Source: Proteiniborus ethanoligenes
GTDB lineage: Bacteria; Bacillota; Clostridia; Tissierellales; Proteiniboraceae
Assembly (NCBI RefSeq): GCF_900107485.1
Contig: NZ_FNQE01000001.1
Coordinates: 140,582 to 204,581, forward strand
DNA length: 64,000 nucleotides
Direction: 5' to 3'
Shown: piece after piece, positions 1 through 8,080 of the stretch
Numbering within the stretch: the first letter of the stretch is position 1
Layout of the letters: every line of letters starts with the position of its first letter
Made by a program: the position numbers and the translations under genes
Notes under the pieces: model-generated
The model's input: the letters and a program-made list of their open reading frames with translations, nothing else
The model's database searches: none
Told to the model about the DNA's origin: nothing

Positions 1-698
1 TCATGAGTTATACCAAAAAAATTAGCTGCTCCAACCTCTTCAATTTTAGTATGAGTTGCAGGATCTAAGTAAATACAGTCAGCAAAACCTTTAGATTTAG
101 CTATAGAATTCGGTAATAAACTACCTGCATAGTTACCTCCTACCTTTGCAGCACCAGTACCATAAGGAGCAGCCCTATCATACTGAGTAATAACAAAGTT
201 TACAGGAGACATTCCACCTTTAAAATATGGACCAACAGGAGAACAAAATACGCAGAACATATATTCAGGAGCAGGTCTAACACCAAGATTATCTCCAATA
301 CCTATAACAAATGGTCTAAGATAAAGAGTGGCACCAGTACCATAAGGTGGTACATATGCCTCATTAGCCTTAATTACTTGTTTGCATGCATGGATGAATT
401 TCTCCTCTGGGATCTCAGGCATAAGAATACGCTTACAGCTATTATTCAACCTTTTAGCATTTTGATCTGGTCTAAACAACTGAATATCACCATTTTTAGT
501 TCTATAAGCTTTCATTCCTTCAAAGCACTGTTGTCCATAATGAAGTGCTGTTGAAGCTTCACTTATGGTAATATTGTTGTCTTCAACTAGTTTTCCTTCA
601 TCCCATTTGCCATCTTTCCATATTGATATGTACCTAAGATCAGTTTTAATATATCCAAACCCTAGCTGTGACCAATCAATGTTTACATCTTTCTTCAT
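1..698 (-). CDS. ilvE: Branched-chain amino acid aminotransferase, N-terminal 232 codons
   Basis: PLP enzyme that transfers amino groups between valine, leucine or isoleucine and 2-oxoglutarate, the last step of their synthesis and the first of their breakdown. It reads leftward and is cut by the window edge; family length suggests roughly the last third is missing. Visible family blocks are [12 protein letters not shown] (about residues 55-66), LYLRPF (125-130) and [11 protein letters not shown], whose lysine (about residue 185) is at the Schiff-base position. The ATG is preceded by GGGAGGAG with 8-base spacing. It is divergent from the aldo/keto reductase gene and looks monocistronic at its 5' side. 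No T-box or other leader structure was recognised upstream. Confidence 0.93.
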   Translation of the reverse strand, partial: MKKDVNIDWSQLGFGYIKTDLRYISIWKDGKWDEGKLVEDNNITISEASTALHYGQQCFEGMKAYRTKNGDIQLFRPDQNAKRLNNSCKRILMPEIPEEKFIHACKQVIKANEAYVPPYGTGATLYLRPFVIGIGDNLGVRPAPEYMFCVFCSPVGPYFKGGMSPVNFVITQYDRAAPYGTGAAKVGGNYAGSLLPNSIAKSKGFADCIYLDPATHTKIEEVGAANFFGITH

Positions 699-745
699 AA
701 ATTAATCTCCTCCCTTAGATTTGTCTAAAAATTATTCATGTTTTT

Positions 746-774
746 ATTATATATTATTAATTGCATTTAGTGAA
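746..774 (-). promoter_or_regulatory. Possible SigA promoter of ilvE
   Basis: On the minus strand TTCACT (774-769) and TATAAT (751-746) are separated by 17 bases, about 50 bases upstream of the ilvE start. The -10 is perfect and the -35 matches 4 of 6. The rest of the 237-base divergent gap (699-935) shows nothing else I can name. Confidence 0.4.
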
Positions 775-935
775 CATATATAAAGGAAGATTAGCACATA
801 AAAATACTCATATAAGATTCAACGATATATTTGAGCTTAAAACAGAAACTTATTTTATCTATAATTTTTCCCAAGAGCTTGTTTTTATGTTATTATATAC
901 TAAAGGAATAAAATAAATGTATTGGGGGATGACAT

Positions 936-2072
936 ATGCTGTATAGAAAGTTTGGCAAATTAGATTTTCAAGTATCAAATCTAGGCTTTGGCTGCATGAG
1001 GTTTCCGGTACTAGATAATGATAATGGGAAAATAGATGAAGTGGAAGCCATAAGGATGTTAAGATATGCTATAGATAATGGGGTTAATTATGTAGACACA
1101 GCATATCCATATCATCAAGGAAATAGTGAACCACTAGTAGCTAAAGCTTTAAAAGACGGTTATCGTGAAAAAGTAAAGCTTGCAACAAAGCTTCCTGTAT
1201 GGCTTTGTAGAACTTATGAAGATTTTGATAAGTATTTAAATGAGCAGCTTGAAAAACTAGAAACTGAATATGTAGATTTTTATTTATTGCATTCGCTAAG
1301 TAAAAAATCATGGACAAATGCTAAAGACTTAGGAGTTTTGGATTTTTTAGATAGAGCCTTATGGGATGGAAGAATTAAATATGCAGGATTTTCATTTCAT
1401 GATGATATAGATACATTTAAAGAAATTGTCAATTCATATGACTGGACATTCTGTCAGATACAGTTAAATTATATGGACGAAAATTATCAGGCTGGCTTAG
1501 AAGGCTTAAGGTATGCTGCTGAAAAAGAATTAGCAATAATTATTATGGAGCCTATAAAGGGTGGTAAATTAGCTAAAGAACCTGAAGGAGATTTTAAGGA
1601 ATTATGGGAAAAATCCAGAGTAAAAATGACTCCTGCAGAGCTTGCGCTAAGATGGGTTTGGAATCAACCTGAGGTAGCTTTGCTACTTAGTGGTATGAGC
1701 ACTATGGAACAAGTAGAGGAAAATATAAAAACTGCTTCAACTGCATTACCAAATTCTCTTAAACCTAATGAAATAAAGCTGATTAATGATATTAAAGATA
1801 TATACAATAGCCGCAATAAGGTTGGGTGTACTTCATGTAGATACTGTGTGCCTTGCCCAAATAATATTGCTATTCCAAACATATTTGAGATTTATAACAA
1901 TTATTTTGTTTATGATATGGTAACATGGGGCAAAAAAGCTTATGAAAACATGATAAATGCGGGCACTGACTCAACAAAGTGCATAGAATGTGGTCAATGT
2001 GAGAGTATATGCCCGCAAAATATAGAGATAATACATCATTTAAAAGAAGCTGATTTGGTGTTAAGAAAATAA
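936..2072 (+). CDS. Aldo/keto reductase with C-terminal two-[4Fe-4S] ferredoxin domain
   Basis: Cytoplasmic oxidoreductase of the fused aldo/keto reductase-ferredoxin type common in clostridia; the substrate is unknown. Residues 1-285 form the TIM-barrel with the DTAYPYH segment (54-60), the catalytic-type lysine K85 in LATK and H119 in YLLH. The C-terminal part carries two cysteine clusters, C298-C301-C304-C307 and C349-C352-C355-C359, expected to hold two [4Fe-4S] clusters, so electrons may come from ferredoxin rather than only NAD(P)H. The ATG follows a GGGGGATG SD. It is monocistronic, divergent from ilvE, and ends in a terminator shared with the convergent lipoprotein gene. Confidence 0.9.
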   Translation: MLYRKFGKLDFQVSNLGFGCMRFPVLDNDNGKIDEVEAIRMLRYAIDNGVNYVDTAYPYHQGNSEPLVAKALKDGYREKVKLATKLPVWLCRTYEDFDKYLNEQLEKLETEYVDFYLLHSLSKKSWTNAKDLGVLDFLDRALWDGRIKYAGFSFHDDIDTFKEIVNSYDWTFCQIQLNYMDENYQAGLEGLRYAAEKELAIIIMEPIKGGKLAKEPEGDFKELWEKSRVKMTPAELALRWVWNQPEVALLLSGMSTMEQVEENIKTASTALPNSLKPNEIKLINDIKDIYNSRNKVGCTSCRYCVPCPNNIAIPNIFEIYNNYFVYDMVTWGKKAYENMINAGTDSTKCIECGQCESICPQNIEIIHHLKEADLVLRK

Positions 2073-2077
2073 CCTGT

Positions 2078-2110
2078 AAATATCCGGTAAAATCCGGATA
2101 TTTATTTTAT
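2078..2110. terminator. Bidirectional intrinsic terminator
   Basis: Perfect 10-bp stem (2078-2087 with 2094-2103), 6-base loop and T-rich tail. It lies between two convergent genes, and A-rich sequence on the left lets it serve the leftward gene too. Confidence 0.85.
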
Positions 2111-2677
2111 AGGGGTGATTCTTCTGATGATTTCTTCAACTTCATTAGCAAATCCTGACAATGGTTTCCCAGCTCTTATATCTCTACCCATATTTTCAAT
2201 TCTCTTAAAGAGGTCAGCATTTGCAGTAACAGATACATTTGTAATATTCTTGTCAGTATCTTTAACAATTTTCTCTATTCTATTTTTTAAGTTTGTAGTC
2301 ATACTACCTTCAATATTGTCATCCATATTAACACCAACTAAACAAGTGTTTCCAGAGATAACAACAGTTGCTCTGTTTATTTCTTTTAAGTCATCAACTT
2401 TGTCAGCAATTCTTGCAGCTTTGTCTGCTACAGCTTGTTCAGTATAATTAATGTTTCTATCAATCATATTGTCATTTAGATTTCTATTAGGATTTAGATT
2501 ATCTTGGTTAGTTGTATTGCCACTAAAATCGGTGCTTCTTTGTATCGGGTTGTTTAGGCTATTATTGTAAGGAGTATTAGGTTTTTCAGATCTCCTTATA
2601 GTACACCCTACCATTCCAATACTTAATACTAACACCAATATAGCAACAAGCGAAATAAGCTTAAATCCATTTTTCAA
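2102..2677 (-). CDS. YhcN/YlaJ-type sporulation lipoprotein
   Basis: Predicted membrane-anchored lipoprotein of the YhcN/YlaJ family, whose members are associated with the forespore or spore envelope. From TTG the protein is 191 residues: signal segment, lipobox MVGC with the lipid-carrying cysteine at 25, a low-complexity Asn/Pro-rich linker (about 28-75), then the conserved domain with ADKAARIADKV and VVISGNTCLVGV. The longer GTG reading (2686) lies inside the SD AGGAGGTG, so TTG at 2677, about 8 bases downstream, is preferred. It stands alone and is convergent with the reductase gene. The exact molecular role is unknown. Confidence 0.85.
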   Translation of the reverse strand: MKNGFKLISLVAILVLVLSIGMVGCTIRRSEKPNTPYNNSLNNPIQRSTDFSGNTTNQDNLNPNRNLNDNMIDRNINYTEQAVADKAARIADKVDDLKEINRATVVISGNTCLVGVNMDDNIEGSMTTNLKNRIEKIVKDTDKNITNVSVTANADLFKRIENMGRDIRAGKPLSGFANEVEEIIRRITPIK

Positions 2678-3057
2678 AATTATCACCTCCTACATATATT
2701 TTGCTACTTTAAATTATTTTTATTATTCAAAAGGCATAGATAAATATGTAGGATAAAGCATAGTTATCAAGATGTGTATTATATTAGATAATAAGAACAA
2801 TTATTGGTTAAACACAAACACTAATATTAATTAGTTATTTGGCATACTATGAACAATAAGTTTAAAATTCATTAAAACTAGGATGAAAAAATTACAAATT
2901 TATTAAGATTTATTTTTTATAAAGGAATATGAGCAAATTCGTCGAAAGGATTATTTATTGATTAGATTGAAGATAAATTGCTATGAAAGTAAAATAATAT
3001 ATTTTATACTTTTATAAGAGAAATATATTTTGGCATAATTTAGTTTTTTAAAAAGCT

Positions 3058-3094
3058 AAATATTATGTTATATGATAAACATAATATTTTTTTT
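3058..3094 (+). terminator. AT-only terminator-like hairpin in the leader of the ABC operon
   Basis: Perfect 12-bp stem (3058-3069 with 3078-3089), 8-base loop, then a run of T to 3094, about 60 bases before the ATPase start. The stem contains a single G-C pair, so it would be weak. It could terminate transcription arriving from upstream or act as an attenuator or protein-binding site. The remainder of the 479-base gap 2678-3156 is very AT-rich and shows no gene or recognisable RNA. Confidence 0.45.
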
Positions 3095-3156
3095 GGAACT
3101 TTTTATTAGTTTACTTCGTCTAATAAATGACAATTTTTAAAAGGGGTGAGAAAGAA

Positions 3157-3864
3157 TTGGCATTAATTGAGCTAAAAAACATTACTAAATGTTATAAAAT
3201 TGGACAAATACAGGTCAATGCCTTAAATGGCGTTGATTTATCTATTGAAAATGGAGAGTTTGTTTCAATAATGGGTCCCTCAGGTTCAGGAAAGTCTACA
3301 TTATTAAATGTAATTGGTTGCCTGGACCAGCCTACCACAGGTACATATAAGTTAGGCGATAATAATGTTGAAAAGGTAAGCGATTGGCAACTATCAGACA
3401 TAAGAAACCAATTCATTGGCTTTGTATTTCAATCATTCCACTTACTGCCAGGCTTAACTGCATTAGAAAATGTCGAGCTACCTTTGATATATAGAGGTAT
3501 ATTAGGGAAAGAAAGAAAAAAAAGAGCAATTGAAGCCTTAGAATCTTTAGATCTAGGAGATAGAATGCATCACCTTCCTACTCAATTATCAGGAGGACAG
3601 CAACAAAGAGTTGCCATAGCTCGTGCAATTGTAGGAAAACCTTCAGTATTACTTGCTGATGAGCCTACAGGTGCTTTAGATTCAAAGTCTAGCGTTAATA
3701 TTATGTCCGTATTTCAAAAATTAAATCAAGAAATGGGTATTACAATAGTGCAAGTTACTCACGAAGAGACAATTGCCCAATATGGACATAAAATTTTTAG
3801 ACTTTTTGATGGTAAGATAGAAAAAATAGAAGTATTAAATGAATCATTAAAGGCTATAGAATAA
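3157..3864 (+). CDS. ABC transporter ATPase, MacB/LolD-like
   Basis: Cytoplasmic ATPase subunit of a three-part exporter encoded with the next two genes. Walker A GPSGSGKST is at 40-48, the Q-loop is in GFVFQSFHL, the signature is LSGGQQQRVAIARA, Walker B LLADEPTGALD, and the switch histidine is in VTHE. The length of 235 residues is typical of this subfamily, which energises MacB-type permeases in export of peptides, antibiotics or lipoproteins. Start: TTG at 3157, 6 bases after the SD AAGGGGTGAG. The upstream ATG at 3127 has no SD and would place this SD inside the gene. The substrate cannot be told from sequence. Confidence 0.9.
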   Translation: MALIELKNITKCYKIGQIQVNALNGVDLSIENGEFVSIMGPSGSGKSTLLNVIGCLDQPTTGTYKLGDNNVEKVSDWQLSDIRNQFIGFVFQSFHLLPGLTALENVELPLIYRGILGKERKKRAIEALESLDLGDRMHHLPTQLSGGQQQRVAIARAIVGKPSVLLADEPTGALDSKSSVNIMSVFQKLNQEMGITIVQVTHEETIAQYGHKIFRLFDGKIEKIEVLNESLKAIE

Positions 3865-3896
3865 AATTTATATATTTGATTTTGGAGGTGTTGGAG

Positions 3897-5594
3897 TTGA
3901 CAAAAAGATTATTAATGATTTTGATAGTAATTGCTATAGTAGCTGGTGGAGGATATTATGCGTTTAAGCAGCTTATGCCAGAAAAATCAGAAGAAGCACA
4001 GGGACCAATTTACTCAACTTTTGAAACGAAAAAAAGTGATATTTCAGCAGGTGTAGAAATATCAGGACAATTAAATGCATCTAGATCTGGAGGTATAAGA
4101 GTACCTGGCGATATGTATTCAGGGCAAACAGTTCAATATGTTATTGAAGAATTTTTAGTAGACGAAGGTGATGAAATAACTCAAGGCCAAGTAGTAGTAA
4201 GACTTCTAGCAAATGAAATACATAATAAACTAGATGATATAAGAGAGCAAATTGATTCTCAGAAAAAACAATTATCTCAGCTAACTGGGCTTCCAATTAG
4301 TGAGGTAGATTACATAAATCCTTCCCAAGGTTTAAAAATAACTGCACCAATCTCTGGTAGAATTATGAACCTAGATGCAAAAGAAGGAAAAAAGATTTCT
4401 CAAGGGTATATAGTAGCAAGCATAGTTGATAATTCTAAGTTTAAAGTATCTGCTAAGCTTACTCCATCAGAATTTGGTATGGTTTCTGAGGGGCAAACTG
4501 TTGCTTTATCTTTTCCTTATTTTGATGGAGCTATAGAGGGCACTATTACAGAATTGAATTCAAGTGCAGTACCAGATAATTCAGAAGAAGGAAAATTTGG
4601 TACAAATTTTGTATATATGGCTACAATTGAAGCTAATAACCCAGGCTTAATTCAAGCAAATATGGAAGTAAAAGTGGGATTATCACGTGGAGACAATCAA
4701 TCTGTTCCTTCTATACACTATTTTATGTATCCAGGAATAGTAGAGGGCTTTGTTAATGAAGAAAAGCTTGTAGCACCAGTAGAAGCTGTAGCCACTCAAG
4801 TTCATGTAAAAGGGATGCAAGAAGTAAAAAAAGGCGATGTTATTGTAACTATGGCTGGAGCAGATGTAAGAGATATGATTCAAGAAAAGGTAGAAAAGAT
4901 TAGGGAACTAAATAATGAAATGAGAGACTATTATTCAAAATTAGATCAGCTTGAAATTAGATCTCCTATGGATGGTATAGTTGGAGGTATTTGGAGACAG
5001 CAAGGGGAAACTGTAAGAGGTGGAGAATGGCTTGGAGATGTATATAATACTTCAGACATGAGAATTTGGGCTGAAATAGATGATATAGACGTACTGCAGG
5101 TAAAGCAAGAGGCTCCAGTTACTATAACTGTAGATGCATTACCAGGGGAAAAGTTCCAGGGTAAAGTAGTGAGAATTTCAACAATGGGAAAAGACAGAAA
5201 TGGTTTAACTAGATTCCAGGTTGAGATAGAGGTAATAGGTGGCCCACAATTAAGACCGGGAATGCAGGCAAGAGCATATGTAGATGCTGGAAGTGCACAA
5301 GGAGTTTTAATTGTGCCATTAGAAGCAATATTTGAAGAAGATGGAGTTTCAAAGGTTGAAATATTAGGTGATGACGGAATACCAAGAGTTGAAGCTATAA
5401 AGCTAGGACTTATGAATGATAAATATGCAGAAGTTGTTGAAGGCTTAAAAGAAGGAGATAAGGTTATAACTGGAAGCACAGCAGACTTATTGCCAAGTCA
5501 GCATATTAAATCAAATGACCCAATACTTCCATCAGGTGGAGGAGAGAACAATGATGGTAACAATGGTGACAATATAGATGGCAATAATAATTAA
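3897..5594 (+). CDS. HlyD/MacA-family membrane-fusion protein with duplicated adaptor region
   Basis: Extracytoplasmic adaptor subunit of the ABC exporter. It has an N-terminal membrane anchor (about residues 4-22), then a long extracellular part. Two successive lipoyl/beta-barrel-like segments can be read: one around DEGDEITQGQVVVRL and ISGRIMNLDAKEGKKISQG, another around GMQEVKKGDVIVTMAG and MDGIVGGIWRQQGETVRGG, with a coiled-coil stretch (QEKVEKIRELNNEMRDYYSKL) between halves of the second. At 565 residues it is well over the usual 350-420. It ends in a Gly/Asn/Asp-rich tail. Start: TTG at 3897, 8 bases after the SD GGAGG; upstream in-frame starts overlap or precede that SD. Confidence 0.85.
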   Translation: MTKRLLMILIVIAIVAGGGYYAFKQLMPEKSEEAQGPIYSTFETKKSDISAGVEISGQLNASRSGGIRVPGDMYSGQTVQYVIEEFLVDEGDEITQGQVVVRLLANEIHNKLDDIREQIDSQKKQLSQLTGLPISEVDYINPSQGLKITAPISGRIMNLDAKEGKKISQGYIVASIVDNSKFKVSAKLTPSEFGMVSEGQTVALSFPYFDGAIEGTITELNSSAVPDNSEEGKFGTNFVYMATIEANNPGLIQANMEVKVGLSRGDNQSVPSIHYFMYPGIVEGFVNEEKLVAPVEAVATQVHVKGMQEVKKGDVIVTMAGADVRDMIQEKVEKIRELNNEMRDYYSKLDQLEIRSPMDGIVGGIWRQQGETVRGGEWLGDVYNTSDMRIWAEIDDIDVLQVKQEAPVTITVDALPGEKFQGKVVRISTMGKDRNGLTRFQVEIEVIGGPQLRPGMQARAYVDAGSAQGVLIVPLEAIFEEDGVSKVEILGDDGIPRVEAIKLGLMNDKYAEVVEGLKEGDKVITGSTADLLPSQHIKSNDPILPSGGGENNDGNNGDNIDGNNN

Positions 5595-5608
5595 AGGAGG
5601 ATATAGCA

Positions 5609-6946
5609 ATGAAAGAAAAAAGAGGCATATTTTCCTTCTTTATTAGAATATGGTTTACAGCTAAAATGGCTGCCCATGGAATACTTTCTAACCCTTTGAG
5701 ATCTTTTTTGACTATTCTAGGAGTAGCCATAGGAGTTGCTTCAGTGGTTAGTCTTATGGGTATAGGAGAAGGTGCTAGACAATCCGTAGTAGAGCAATTT
5801 GAAAGCTTAGGCTCTAATGTAATTCAAATTAAAGCACAACATTCATCAATTGAATTTGAGCCTGAATTAGCAGAGGAATTAGTTGAAAGAGTTCAAGGTC
5901 TTGATATGGCAACACCTGTAGTAAATACTAAGGCTGTTATGAAATGGCGCAGAGCAAGAGGATCTGTAGATGTTGTAGGAGTAAATAGTGATTTCCATAA
6001 AATAAGGGACAATGAACTGCTTTCTGGGAATTTCTTTACTAGTCTACATGTAAAACAACGCTCTCCAGTAGCAGTGCTTGGATATAATATGGGAGTAGGT
6101 CTAATGAAAGGAAGAAATCCTGTAGGACAGACTTTTACATTAGAAGGCCAAACCTATAGGATTGTAGGAGTCCTTGAACAAAAAGGATCCGGTAATGCAG
6201 AAGGAATAGACGATAAAGTAATTATCCCTTATACTACTGCACTGAAAATTGCAGATAAAAGAAAAGTAGATCAAATATGGGGGAAAGCTGCTTCAAAAGA
6301 AGAGGCAGATTTAGTAGTAGTTCAGCTAGGCAGGATATTTAAAAGAAGGCTAGGCTTAGATCAAACAGCTCCAGCAGGTGGCTCTAATGGAGGAGAAGAA
6401 ACCATAGATGGTGGAGGAGCAGTATTTTATGGTGGAGGATTTTATTATGATGATTATTACTATGACGAACCTTCTCAACCGGAGATACCTAGTAGCGGCG
6501 AGGATTTAATAACCATAACCAGCCTAAATCAGCTAGTTGAAGAAGCAGATAATGCAAATAGAGTTATGACATTACTTTTAGGTGGTATAGCTGCAGTATC
6601 CTTGCTAGTAGGTGGATTAGGTATTATGAATATAATGCTAGTTGCTGTTACTGAAAGAACAGAGGAAATTGGGCTTAGAAGAGCAATTGGAGCAAAACAA
6701 TCAGACCTACTGTTGCAATTTATACTAGAGGCACTATACCTTAGTGCCATAGGTGCAATAGCAGGTACAGCATTAGGTGTATGGGGACTCAATCTATTTG
6801 AAAACTATGGCTTTAGTACGGCCATAAACTTCCAAGCCATAGAAATAGCTACTATAGTTGCACTATGTTCAGGGTTGCTTTTTGGAGTATATCCTGCTAT
6901 TTCAGCATCCTCATTGCCACCAGTAGAAGCATTAAAAAGACAATAA
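5609..6946 (+). CDS. MacB-like ABC transporter permease (FtsX family)
   Basis: Membrane subunit of the exporter: N-terminal MacB periplasmic-core-like extracytoplasmic domain after the first membrane segment (LTILGVAIGVASVVSL), then the FtsX domain with three membrane helices near the C terminus and the conserved ERTEEIGLRRAIGA segment. Between them, about residues 252-300, is a low-complexity insertion rich in Gly, Tyr and Asp (GGGFYYDDYYYDE). SD AAAGGAGGA precedes the ATG. Third and last gene of the operon, followed by a strong terminator. In monoderms such MacAB-like sets are exporters of peptides or antibiotics; the cargo here is unknown. Confidence 0.9.
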   Translation: MKEKRGIFSFFIRIWFTAKMAAHGILSNPLRSFLTILGVAIGVASVVSLMGIGEGARQSVVEQFESLGSNVIQIKAQHSSIEFEPELAEELVERVQGLDMATPVVNTKAVMKWRRARGSVDVVGVNSDFHKIRDNELLSGNFFTSLHVKQRSPVAVLGYNMGVGLMKGRNPVGQTFTLEGQTYRIVGVLEQKGSGNAEGIDDKVIIPYTTALKIADKRKVDQIWGKAASKEEADLVVVQLGRIFKRRLGLDQTAPAGGSNGGEETIDGGGAVFYGGGFYYDDYYYDEPSQPEIPSSGEDLITITSLNQLVEEADNANRVMTLLLGGIAAVSLLVGGLGIMNIMLVAVTERTEEIGLRRAIGAKQSDLLLQFILEALYLSAIGAIAGTALGVWGLNLFENYGFSTAINFQAIEIATIVALCSGLLFGVYPAISASSLPPVEALKRQ

Positions 6947-6950
6947 AAGC

Positions 6951-6987
6951 AAAAAAGTTGGAGTGTCATTTTTCTCCAACTTTTTTT
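6951..6987 (+). terminator. Intrinsic terminator of the ABC operon
   Basis: Stem 6951-6963 with 6974-6986 (GTTGGAG/CTCCAAC core flanked by A-T pairs), then T7. Confidence 0.9.
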
Positions 6988-7088
6988 ATGCTTTTCAATA
7001 TATTGTTTATAGTACTTTAGTCTGATATATTATATAATAAATACATTAATAAATTCATAAAAAATTTTTAAATACGAGGAGATGAAGG

Positions 7089-7955
7089 ATGAGTATAAAT
7101 GCTGATACAAGTCTTTATTGCTTAATAGGAAACCCTATTTCAAAGAGTCTGTCCCCATTAATACATAATACTATTTTTAAAGAGTTAGATATAAACGCTA
7201 AGTATTTAGCACTTAGAGTAGAAGATTTAGAAAAAGCAGTACATGGGATTAAAGCATTAGGAATAAAAGGCTTCAATGTTACTATTCCTCATAAGATAAA
7301 TATAATTAAATATCTCGATGAAATAGATGAAAAAGCTAAAATAGTTGGTGCTGTAAACACAGTATTAAATATAGGTGGTAAGCTAAAGGGCTTTAATACG
7401 GATGGAGATGGATTTATTGAATCAATGAATAATAAAGGATATAGTATAGAAGGCAACAAAGTAGTTATGATTGGTGCTGGAGGTGCTGCTCGTTCAATAG
7501 CTGTTTCATTGGCTTATAAAGGCATAAATGAGCTGCTAATAATAAATAGAACTATTGAAAATGCATATGACTTAAAGTCCTCCGTTCAAAATAAATTTCC
7601 TCAGCTCAAAGTAAAATGCTATGACAGTGTACAGGACAATGACCTGTTTAAAAATACAGACTTATTAATTAATACTACTTCTATAGGCATGTATCCACAT
7701 GTTGATAATATACCTATTTCACCTAGTTTATTTTCTAAACAAACTATTTTTTATGACATAATTTATAAGCCTGAAATGACGAGACTATTGTTAGAGGCAA
7801 AAAAGCAGGGGTATAATATTATTAACGGAATAGACATGCTTATTAATCAAGCTATTTATTCTCAGATTATATGGAATAGTAACTTATTTGAACATAGAGT
7901 AGATTCAGAATTGTTAGTTAAAAAAATAACTAAAAAAATTCAACTGGAAATTTAG
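7089..7955 (+). CDS. aroE: Shikimate 5-dehydrogenase
   Basis: NADPH-dependent reduction of 3-dehydroshikimate to shikimate in aromatic amino acid synthesis. Family motifs: NPISKSLSPLIHN (substrate-binding serines), NVTIPHK with the catalytic lysine, DGDGF, the nucleotide-binding loop GAGGAARSI, and C-terminal NGIDMLINQA. The 288-residue length is normal. The ATG follows GAGGAGATGAAGG. It stands alone between the ABC operon and the pilus locus, away from other aro genes, so its placement says little. Confidence 0.95.
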   Translation: MSINADTSLYCLIGNPISKSLSPLIHNTIFKELDINAKYLALRVEDLEKAVHGIKALGIKGFNVTIPHKINIIKYLDEIDEKAKIVGAVNTVLNIGGKLKGFNTDGDGFIESMNNKGYSIEGNKVVMIGAGGAARSIAVSLAYKGINELLIINRTIENAYDLKSSVQNKFPQLKVKCYDSVQDNDLFKNTDLLINTTSIGMYPHVDNIPISPSLFSKQTIFYDIIYKPEMTRLLLEAKKQGYNIINGIDMLINQAIYSQIIWNSNLFEHRVDSELLVKKITKKIQLEI

Positions 7956-7998
7956 CCAAATACGTATTATTAACACTGAATATTTTTTGTAGAACTAA

Positions 7999-8027
7999 AG
8001 AGGAAAATACTTTTTTATGTAGAATAC
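7999..8027 (+). promoter_or_regulatory. SigH-like promoter of the pilus operon
   Basis: The -35 AGAGGAAAA (7999-8007) fits the SigH pattern RNAGGANWW fully. TAGAATAC (8020-8027) fits HNGAATWW except the last base. Spacing is 12. It lies 54 bases before the pilB start. Confidence 0.5.
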
Positions 8028-8048
8028 ATAATTAAATTTACAGATTAG

Positions 8049-8066
8049 GTCTTAAGGCCTAAAGAC
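8049..8066. repeat. Near-perfect palindrome before pilB
   Basis: 18-bp palindrome centred on AGGCCT with arms GTCTT/AAGAC and one mismatched pair (A opposite A), just upstream of the pilB SD. It could be an operator or an mRNA hairpin; no factor can be assigned. Confidence 0.4.
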
Positions 8067-8080
8067 AGAAGGTGAATAAT

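Noticed and set aside
699..935. T-box or other amino-acid leader for ilvE
   Set aside because: The minus-strand leader is about 50 bases and lacks T-box motifs and a terminator.
4946..5479. 177-codon open frame on the minus strand
   Set aside because: It lies wholly antisense to the MacA-like gene, has no SD and a Ser/Pro/Ile-rich composition typical of reversed AT-rich coding sequence.
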